From NCBI GenBank assembly GCA_030159075.1, contig BROG01000443.1, positions 310,001 to 374,000 on the forward strand: 64,000 bases of DNA. The letters run 5' to 3'. The position numbers and the translations under genes are program-made. Position 1 is the first letter of the stretch; every line of letters begins with the position of its first letter. The DNA is from Atrina japonica (lineage: Eukaryota > Mollusca > Bivalvia > Pterioida > Pinnidae). The notes below the pieces were generated by a model that was not told where the DNA came from, did no database searches, and worked only from the letters and a program-made list of their open reading frames with translations. Positions 59,801 to 64,000 of this stretch are shown in pieces.

Positions 59801-62075
59801 TTTATCAGAATACATCGATTCAAAATTCAATGTTTACGTCCTCGACTGCCAAAGATGCCACTTATTATCTCCTGACATAGCAAATCGGAAATAGTTAATG
59901 TAGCGTGTGTCCATCAATTTGTCAGTCAGATTATATGTTGACACGTTTACTAAACAGAAATAGATAACAGGAAAATGATTTCAATATTTTTTACTTAGGT
60001 AATAAAAGGATAGAGCGTTTTGATTCTGAGACTAATCGAAAATGGTCAAGGTCATAACTCTATTTCAGAAACACATAATGGGCATTTTTGTGCAGCATTT
60101 TGTCAAAAAGACACAGGAAAAACCTTTCACTCAGACATGTTCTTAACTGCATACTTAATCATCTTTATGAAGTAAAAATGGAGAAGTACCACTGGAACTA
60201 GTTTCAACCCAGTTTGATGAAATAAATGAAAGATTAACCAAACTATCTATCAACCAGAACCAGTTTATAGACTTCATACATGCTAATCCGCTTTGGTGTA
60301 GGGATTTTAACGACTTTGTAACCTCTCATTAACCTATGTAACCTACTTATTATCCGATTTCCTGGAAGTGCATTTATCATTTTGAAAAGTGTGATGTTTA
60401 GTTTAGTTAAAGGACAATCCAAGCCCAAAATATCTTTGGATTTTTTCCGTAGTTGTTAAACGATCGTTTGAAACCCCCCCCCCCCCCCCCCAAAAAAAAA
60501 AAAAAAAAAAAAAAATTCCGCTTGTTCACTGAAGCTATCAAAACATGGAACTATACAGTAAACTTCAGGTTGCTTTCTGATTAGCTCTACTAAAAAAAAA
60601 ATAAACGCCCTGATTTTTATGGACGTAACCATCACGTGGTATTGTAGGTTCTAATCAGTTCTTCAGTTTCTCATCGGTTTCTGATTGGATTGATTGCACT
60701 TTGCGCATAAAATGAAGTGTTATTTTATGGCCAGTTACATTTTTGCCATTTATGTTTATACCATGTTTAAATTTGGCCTAACATTAGATACCTAACACCT
60801 AACATTCTAGGTGTATGAAATATCAAATTATTGAATGGAGCCGGTAGAATAATTAGTATTGATGCGTCATATAGTCCTTAATTAAAATTAATGTTCACAT
60901 TGTGTTATTTTAAAAAAAATATATATTTATTTTTTTTTATTTTGGCAATCTATAAAACACTAAAATATTTTATTCCAATGATATTTTCCAAAAGTACGGG
61001 TAAACACATTGTGTACATATTTGGAAGTTTGATTTCGGCTATTCTAATAGGGATGCCAAAATGATGAAACAATGGCCAAGATATCCCAATTTACGGTATA
61101 ACAATATAGGAATTGTTCCATCTTTATCCATTCTGCATAAGAAGTGAAAGCAGACATTGTTCGGACATCAGATATGAAATACTACAGATACCAAATTAAT
61201 AACATACAAAATACAAATCTGGTGTTCATCAGACAAAAAAGAAAAACAAAATAAAAACCGGACTTCTGAAAAAAAAAGCGATTGGATTAGGTGCAACGGA
61301 GGAGTAAGTGTCCCTGTTGACCGGTCTCAACTGCTGGCAAATCTTGTCGAGCCAGTTTCGTTTGTCTGACCCGAGTTCAAATACATCCTGCATTTTAAAA
61401 CACCGACCATTTTGTCCCTTTATCCTGTAATCTAATATTGCCACTGAATTAGTTTGTGTAGCATTTTCAATGTATTGAAAACAAAATGGGCGCCGCCACT
61501 TTGACCTAGAGTTTTAACAAATATGTAAGGTGCTATAGGACGTCTGACATCATTCCAACAATAAACTACAAGTTCGACTATGACAGACACGTTTAGAATA
61601 TCTGTCACTGACCTCTTAAGCTGCTGACAATCTGCAGCTGATATATTTAGGTCTTATTTACAGAATACAAGTTTGTATTGTGTTATATTGTCTAATAAAC
61701 TTACATTCAAATTTCAAATTGCATCAAATTTACAGGTCAAAAAGAAGGAATGGTATAGTAACGAGTGAGATTTCGCACCAAAACGTCAGGGATAAAAGTG
61801 ACTCACAGGAACTACAGAACGTTCACATGTATGACAGTGCACGTGACCTACACAATATCGATATAGACGAAGACAAACTTATGAAAAAGAAAGGACAAGA
61901 GATAGGAGATCTTGGCATGTACGACCACACCAAAACATCATCTCGACAGACAATGCGGTCAGAAAGTGTAATGTACGATCACGTGAACCCTAATGAGAAT
62001 ATGTACGATAAAGCAATGTACAAACCCCAACATGACGTACCTAATGATCTGTACGATCATATGTCTGCAAAATGA
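39887..62075 (+). CDS. Type I membrane protein with two split C-type-lectin-like domains and a Tyr-rich tail (eight exons, 375 aa)
   Basis: Spliced CDS: 39887-39953, 45201-45362, 52436-52552, 54013-54168, 55309-55431, 56647-56724, 58414-58498, 61736-62075 (1128 nt). All introns are GT-AG and phase-consistent: the first six are phase 1, the last phase 2. Residues 1-20 are a signal peptide. Domain 1 is 23-115 (Cys 42, 91, 104, 112). Domain 2 is 116-208 (TW at 127-128, Cys 135, WIGL 154-157, Cys 183, 194, 198, 206). The stalk is 209-234, the membrane helix 236-259 with stop-transfer KVRRSKRR, and the tail 263-375. Both domains have the C-type lectin cysteine layout but are short (~93 residues) and lack the EPN/QPD and WND calcium-site motifs, so sugar binding is doubtful. 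N-glycosylation sequons are at 59, 95, 125 and 188. It is likely a surface recognition receptor (inference). Extra or alternative exons in the long introns cannot be excluded. Confidence 0.8.
40096..40215. repeat. CA-rich simple repeat
   Basis: Degenerate CACACA/CACGCA/CACCCA run in intron 1 of the lectin-like gene. It yields a His/Thr-rich open frame that is not coding. Confidence 0.85.
40720..40768. repeat. (TA)n(TG)n microsatellite
   Basis: About 27 bp of TA followed by about 20 bp of TG. Confidence 0.9.
40770..41930. other. Intron 1 DNA without recognised features
   Basis: AT-rich. No gene, tandem repeat or element was recognised. Confidence 0.45.
41937..42817 (+). pseudogene. Tc1-type (DD34E) transposase remnant
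   Basis: A degraded transposase readable across three frames. The N-terminal helix-turn-helix region has RLRGIGMLEAGMSQ (about 41977-42020), then an in-frame stop. The catalytic motifs are TDES (Asp codon 42347-42349), LQQDKARSHTARV (Asp codon 42607-42609) and DLSPIEHVW (Glu codon 42712-42714). The last two acidic residues are 34 residues apart, the Tc1 spacing. Frameshifts lie near 42440 and after 42722. The 3' end is lost into an (AT)n tract and no terminal inverted repeats were found, so it is an immobile fossil in intron 1 of the lectin-like gene. Confidence 0.85.
42817..42902. repeat. (TA)n microsatellite
   Basis: About 85 bp of TA with two phase breaks, directly abutting the truncated transposase. 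Confidence 0.9.
43000..43175 (-). repeat. 'GGAGTAAGCATCC' repeat, fuller copy
   Basis: On the minus strand it reads GGTGGGATCAGGCGCCATGG, GGAGTAAGCATCCC and GACCGGTCCCACCCGCCGTG. The adjoining TCCGTGTTTTTCAATTTTTA matches the copy at 53540-53575 and, reversed, sequence at 51630-51665. Confidence 0.65.
43176..43748. other. Intron 1 DNA without recognised features
   Basis: No gene or repeat recognised. Confidence 0.4.
43753..44344. mobile_element. 592 bp inverted-repeat element flanked by TTAA
   Basis: AGCTGAAC (43753-43760) and GTTCAGCT (ending 44344) are each bounded by TTAA. Longer, gapped inverted arms follow: words such as GCGAGTACAGATATACAA, CCCACTT and AGTTATAT recur in inverted order at 43757-43835 and 44175-44344, with the left arm shorter. 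TTAA target duplications are known for piggyBac- and Kolobok-type elements. The middle has small open frames on both strands. Confidence 0.55.
44217..44225 (-). promoter_or_regulatory. TATA-box-like sequence
   Basis: Reads TATAAAAGG on the minus strand inside the right arm of the inverted-repeat element. Downstream on the same strand, at 44030-43881, is an open frame with a hydrophobic stretch (LTISLFVAVCTLL) ending at a good donor (CAG, then GTAAGA). It could be a promoter and first exon. No further exon was found, so the function is unproven. Confidence 0.3.
44345..45200. other. End of intron 1 of the lectin-like gene
   Basis: No gene or repeat recognised beyond ordinary AT-rich DNA. Confidence 0.4.
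45201..45362 (+). CDS. Lectin-like receptor exon 2 (domain 1, first half)
   Basis: Encodes residues 23-76. The N-terminal CTLD pattern is MTFRNAVATCQ followed by a spaced TWISQY, which stands in for the usual W-I-G-L. Acceptor TTTTCCTAG, donor GTAAAA. Confidence 0.82.
45590..45660. repeat. Fragment related to the MITE at 63391-63620
   Basis: CCGAAAATGACCAGGTTTAC followed by AGTA resembles the inverted terminus of the small TA-flanked element near the right edge of the window. Confidence 0.4.
45985..46065 (-). repeat. Three-copy interspersed core, copy 2 (inverted)
   Basis: TTAATCAATTGCAATTGAAA and AACCTTGGTTTCTCAAACAA, the reverse complement of the core at 39335-39425. Confidence 0.7.
46370..46560 (+). 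repeat. Imperfect ~85 bp duplication
   Basis: Two segments share CCAC(A)ACTAC, TTCAACATG, (A)GGATGTC and GTTTG in the same order, followed by a short third echo (GCTGTCAGTTTGATGACC). Intron 2 of the lectin-like gene. Confidence 0.5.
46855..47095 (+). repeat. Degenerate ~25-40 bp repeats (AATTGTAGTTATAATCTGA)
   Basis: Five or six loose copies of a unit with TTATAATCTGAAC. Low-grade tandem structure only. Confidence 0.5.
47127..47150. repeat. 11 bp hairpin
   Basis: AATATTGCTTT and AAAGCAATATT separated by CC. A perfect stem, probably incidental. Confidence 0.7.
47300..48820. other. Intron 2 DNA without recognised genes
   Basis: Contains a short GTA-rich run near 47875-47900 and a minus-strand open frame (47653-48114) with one hydrophobic stretch but no family similarity. 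CRE-like TGACGTCA words occur near 48218 and 48467. Confidence 0.4.
48822..50240 (+). repeat. Tandem duplication, copy A
   Basis: Long blocks repeat downstream in the same order: 48822 with 50299, 49446-49520 with 50922-50996, 49800-49945 with 51467-51690, and 50124-50240 with 51919-52045. The shared blocks are nearly identical, and the differences are mainly missing or extra runs of 5-60 bp. Copy A is shorter by about 320 bp. Confidence 0.75.
50290..52045 (+). repeat. Tandem duplication, copy B
   Basis: The longer copy of the duplication in intron 2, including a 'GGAGTAAGCATCC'-type segment at 51655-51715 and ending in (CCAT)n like copy A. Confidence 0.75.
52012..52110. repeat. (CCAT)n/(CTAT)n microsatellite
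   Basis: Tetranucleotide repeats of CCAT and CTAT, with a counterpart at 50212-50240 in copy A. Confidence 0.9.
52436..52552 (+). CDS. Lectin-like receptor exon 3 (domain 1, second half)
   Basis: Encodes residues 77-115 with three cysteines in the C-terminal CTLD arrangement (FCAYQNS, TSCGRFYYFACK). A second in-frame acceptor 6 nt downstream (TTTCAG ending at 52441) would remove two residues. Confidence 0.82.
52553..53465. other. Intron 3 DNA without recognised features
   Basis: No exon or repeat was seen. Confidence 0.4.
53470..53580 (-). repeat. 'GGAGTAAGCATCC' repeat copy
   Basis: GTGACCGGTCGGTGCTTACTCC, interrupted by small differences, then CACCTGATCCATCCTCAGG and CCAATTTTCACCTGG, parallel to 43055-43175. 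Confidence 0.55.
53610..53747. repeat. (AAT)n and (AT)n microsatellite
   Basis: A degenerate AATAAT run followed by about 80 bp of AT dinucleotides. Confidence 0.9.
53918..53997. repeat. (AT)n microsatellite upstream of exon 4
   Basis: About 80 bp of uninterrupted AT ending 15 nt before the exon 4 acceptor boundary. Confidence 0.95.
54013..54168 (+). CDS. Lectin-like receptor exon 4 (domain 2, first half)
   Basis: Encodes residues 116-167 with VTWNKARENCQSM and NNVWIGLR, the clearest CTLD signature in the gene. The acceptor CATTTAG lies only 15 nt after an ~80 bp (AT)n tract, and another (AT)n tract starts 32 nt after the donor GTAATA. Confidence 0.85.
54201..54285. repeat. (AT)n microsatellite downstream of exon 4
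   Basis: About 85 bp of uninterrupted AT starting 32 nt after exon 4. Confidence 0.95.
54286..55308. other. Intron 4 DNA without recognised genes
   Basis: Repeated short words of the TTTTCAACG type (54930-55080) appear in both orientations, like a small degenerate array. No exon was seen. Confidence 0.4.
55309..55431 (+). CDS. Lectin-like receptor exon 5 (domain 2, second half)
   Basis: Encodes residues 168-208 with five aromatics and four cysteines (RQCTLYY, RKFCTKGC, PFYCIY), which is the C-terminal CTLD half. Acceptor ACTTTCAG, donor GTAAGT. Confidence 0.82.
55432..56400. other. Intron 5 DNA without recognised genes
   Basis: Small open frames at 55560-55784 (+) and 56031-56258 (-) have no family character. 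Confidence 0.4.
56405..56515 (-). repeat. tRNA-derived SINE head (tRNA-Leu/Ser-like)
   Basis: On the minus strand: GACCGAGTGTTTAGACCATG (box A region), a long variable-arm-like segment, and GCAGGTTCGAGTCCTAC (box B). It is too divergent for a functional tRNA. Confidence 0.5.
56647..56724 (+). CDS. Lectin-like receptor exon 6 (stalk)
   Basis: Encodes residues 209-234, a Thr/Asn/Glu-rich, Cys-free linker expected to be extended and possibly O-glycosylated. It is in phase on both sides. This is the least constrained of the exons, and I support it by phase and splice sites only. Confidence 0.65.
56759..56892. repeat. CAC/CAT/AAT trinucleotide microsatellite
   Basis: Runs of CCACCA, then CATCAT, then AATAAT. 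They give His-rich and Ile-rich open frames that are not coding. Located just after exon 6. Confidence 0.9.
56987..57207 (+). repeat. tRNA-derived SINE with target duplication (family 3)
   Basis: Box A-like TAGCGCAGTGATTAGCGC and box B-like GGATTCGATCC, followed by the conserved GGGTTTTCTCTGGGTACTCC motif. It is flanked by a direct repeat, TAAGTTGTTT plus ten more bases, at 56967-56986 and 57208-57227 (18 of 20 match), which supports retroposition. Confidence 0.7.
57228..58085. other. Intron 6 DNA without recognised features
   Basis: No gene was seen. A short duplicated TAATGCTGAGTAATAATGC lies near 57887. Confidence 0.4.
58090..58285 (+). repeat. SINE family 1, copy 3
   Basis: Box B-like CCCGGGTTCAATTCGG and the shared tail GTCAGTCAATAGCACAAGTC. 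It ends about 130 bp upstream of exon 7. Confidence 0.5.
58414..58498 (+). CDS. Lectin-like receptor exon 7 (transmembrane)
   Basis: Encodes residues 235-262, a 24-residue hydrophobic helix (LLVIICSSVAASVVFIIVAP) followed by YKVRR. Acceptor CTATTTCAG, donor GTATGT. Confidence 0.82.
58499..61735. other. Intron 7 DNA without recognised genes
   Basis: A C-run then an A-run (60474-60515) and a 'GGAGTAAG'-type fragment near 61295-61335 are the only clear features. Confidence 0.45.
61736..62075 (+). CDS. Lectin-like receptor exon 8 (cytoplasmic tail)
   Basis: Encodes residues 263-375 and TGA. A basic start (SKRR) is followed by an acidic/polar tail with Tyr 295, 325, 343, 353, 358 and 369. Five sit in M/L-Y-D motifs; 341-346 (VMYDHV) fits the ITIM pattern. 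Confidence 0.82.
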
Positions 62076-62217
62076 CACGTAACAGAACCGAGGACATTGT
62101 CCATAATTCACCGAAGTAAAATGTACAATGTAATGATACATGTAATGTAGCTGATGAAATTTCCAAAAACGTACTGCCATAGAGGGGCATTAGGTTTTTT
62201 CCCAAGAAATTCTTTTC

Positions 62218-62245
62218 TTTTTAGCTCACCTGAACCAAAGGGGAG
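62218..62245 (+). repeat. TTTTAGCTCACCTGA repeat fragment
   Basis: TTTTTAGCTCACCTGAACC followed by AAAGGGG. I recall 'ttttagctcacctga' words as part of a very common invertebrate repeat. Here only a truncated arm remains, in the 3' flank of the lectin-like gene. Confidence 0.45.
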
Positions 62246-62484
62246 GCGGCGTTTTTTTCATATTGTCAAACCTCTAAAGGGATTTTTCTGAAACTTAAGA
62301 GGAAGCAGGTACTCAATGTCCCATACCAATTTTGCGTTTTTGTCCAGTTCAACTCAGGGGTGGATCCAGGGTGGGGCAAAATAGGTCTCAAGGGGGTACC
62401 CTCATTGAAAATCATCATCTCCAGAACTACTGCATTGCATCTGAGGCATTTAAATGGATGCATGATTCAATTTGGTGTTTTTCG

Positions 62485-62490
62485 AATAAA
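62485..62490 (+). terminator. Candidate polyadenylation signal of the lectin-like gene
   Basis: AATAAA about 410 nt after the stop codon and followed by an A-rich stretch. Repeat fragments precede it, so this is tentative. Confidence 0.25.
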
Positions 62491-62569
62491 TTGAAAAAAT
62501 AATTTTTGACATATTTTTCAGAAAAAATTTAGACAGGCATAAAATTCTGAAATACCTTTTTTTTTACCA

Positions 62570-62650
62570 TTTTGAAAATTGCTTGAGAAACCCAGTTTGG
62601 CAATTATTCAATTGCAATTGATTAATTCAACCTTACTGTTTGTACATGCA
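62570..62650 (+). repeat. Three-copy interspersed core, copy 3
   Basis: AAATTGCTTGAGAAACCCAG and CAATTGCAATTGATTAATTC, aligned with 39335-39425 and, inverted, with 45985-46065. Confidence 0.7.
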
Positions 62651-63290
62651 AACCACATTTGACTTAGCCTGACTTGTACAAAACATATACGAATATAAGA
62701 TTGTTATGCCTGTGTAGGGCTCTTAATTGTTATAATAATTGTACATCAAGAACAAGTAGTTAAAATTGAAAAAAAAAATCGAAATAATGTTTTTGGTAAA
62801 CAGCTAATGACCCTTTAACGTATACAATGTTTTGATATGAGTATCAGAACTGAGGAGATTGTCAATAACTACTCAAATTGAGTGAAATATACAATAACAT
62901 ATGTGTAATAGAACTGATGTTATTGTCATTAACCTTATTACCATTGTAACTACATGAAGTATGACCATTCACTAATAAAACATTCATATGCATAATCAAC
63001 ACAATAGTTTTTTGTAATCAAATGTTCCGATTCAATGCAAAGAAATGAATATCAAGCAAAATCACCAATATAGAAGATTGTAAGAGTGTTTCTCAGAATA
63101 GAAGTTTGGACATACAGCTTAAGAAGAGATTACCTGTGGCAATGGAAGTCGATCATAGGAAGACGACTGTCCGCTATTTCAAGGTTGAAAATACAGAAAT
63201 TATGCATATTGGGACCAACAACTGTGTCGATTATCCGAGTAAGGGAGGTGTCCGTTTATTTAAAACAGACGCTAGTAGGCTTATATACCA
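62651..63290. other. 3' flank without recognised genes
   Basis: Overlapping open frames at 63086-63360 have no family character, and their end lies in a repeat. Confidence 0.4.
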
Positions 63291-63294
63291 ATGT

Positions 63295-63375
63295 AAATCG
63301 GGATCTGGACAAACTGTCCGTTATCAGAGGGTGCTGGGTGAATTAAGATGTCCATTATGATAGGTTTTACTGTAT
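63295..63375 (-). repeat. CAGTAAAACCTGTC-type repeat
   Basis: GTCCGTTATCAGAGGGTGC and ATAGGTTTTACTGTA. The reverse complement resembles 36836-36870. I recall similar 'tgtccgttaa...ggtttcactgta' repeats in invertebrates. Confidence 0.5.
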
Positions 63376-63390
63376 CCTTGTTTTAAATAC

Positions 63391-63620
63391 TGTAAAACCT
63401 GGGAAATTTTCGCTCCTATTTAATTTTCGTCATTTTCGTCCTCAGATGAGAGGTCTTATTTGATACGAAAGTGAAAATTACAAACTAAGTAATTCAAGCA
63501 AGGTAAATACATGACGTGCATGAGACTATGGTGATTGAGGGCGAATTTAAGACCTAGTGAACATGCTTTATGTCGGCGAAGGGCGGAAATAAGCAGGTGC
63601 GAAAATATCCGTGTATACAG
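63391..63620. mobile_element. 230 bp TA-flanked MITE (mariner-like)
   Basis: The ends CTGTAAAACC...AAATTTTCGC and GCGAAAATATCCGTGTATACAG are imperfectly inverted and each bounded by TA, the target preferred by Tc1/mariner elements. No coding capacity. Confidence 0.5.
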
Positions 63621-64000
63621 TATATAACAAACTATTCATTAAAAGGGGGGTTCATATTAGTATAGTACACATGTATCACAGACGATTGACAGGAAAGGTA
63701 GGACACTTTATGTTTTATGCAGTATTTATATGATTTAAATTAAGGCTACATAAAATATTATATACTCAATAAAACACATTGTTTTAAGTTGTTCAAAGGA
63801 AACCAACCTGAAAACATTCTTTCTCGCATCTGGGATAGGCTGATCAAATTTGGATAGTTTACATTATTATAAACAGTGTATGAATACGTTGTTAATTACA
63901 CATAAATCATACCAAATTTGGTTGAAAGAAAAAAAATATTTTATTTATGTGTACAGTGGGATTTTATTTATTTACGGCTGATGAACAAATACTGAGTGAT
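63621..64000. other. Gene-free right edge
   Basis: AT-rich DNA with nothing recognised. Confidence 0.4.

Noticed and set aside
62353..62380. hAT terminus (CAGGGGTGGATCCAGG)
   Set aside because: It resembles a known type of hAT end, but no inverted partner is visible in the remaining window, so no element can be bounded.
63086..63360. Two overlapping 84-86 codon frames
   Set aside because: Their end lies in the CAGTAAAACCTGTC-type repeat, and neither has a recognisable domain.

Overview
The window is animal nuclear DNA, most likely from a bivalve mollusc. The evidence is AT-rich, intron-rich sequence, GT-AG exons, and several short interspersed repeats that I recall (from memory, not from a search) as typical of bivalves. 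The strongest protein matches are to metazoan families.

Layout. 1-3990: gene-free DNA with a fragment of an interspersed repeat at the start and a GT-rich minisatellite at 2310-3475. 3991-19440: about 15.3 kb that is almost certainly an assembly or basecalling artefact. A ~120 bp anchor followed by a G-tract occurs at both ends, and between them lie G/T noise (4111-5700, with a recognisable 80 bp island) and T-rich noise (5830-19321). 19409-20135: a small element with poly-G and poly-C tracts, a second inverted-repeat element and perfect palindromes.

20845-36106 (+): a complete six-exon gene for a 146-residue non-muscle essential myosin light chain (MYL6/Mlc-c type). Its introns hold tandem arrays, a 1.16 kb inserted element with a 5 bp target duplication, and a 990 bp element with perfect 13 bp inverted ends. 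36107-39886: intergenic DNA with SINEs, one of them carrying an internal 43 bp tandem expansion.

39887-62075 (+): a complete eight-exon model, reconstructed here from splice sites and reading phase, for a 375-residue type I membrane protein. It has a signal peptide, two short C-type-lectin-like domains each split over two exons, an acidic/Thr stalk, one transmembrane helix, and a cytoplasmic tail with six tyrosines, five of them in Tyr-Asp motifs and one fitting the ITIM consensus. This is the best candidate here for an undescribed system, an innate-immune-type signalling receptor. Its introns contain a dead Tc1 (DD34E) transposase, a TTAA-flanked inverted-repeat element, a ~1.5-1.8 kb tandem duplication, and long (AT)n tracts on both sides of exon 4. 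62076-64000: 3' flank with repeat fragments and a small TA-flanked MITE.

The two genes lie head-to-tail on the + strand and show no evidence of acting together. Myosin light chain is a motor subunit; the lectin-like protein is a putative surface receptor. The very long Cys-, Gly-, Pro- and Phe-rich open frames at 2162-3472, 4078-5838 and 5935-19223 are translations of low-complexity sequence and are not genes.
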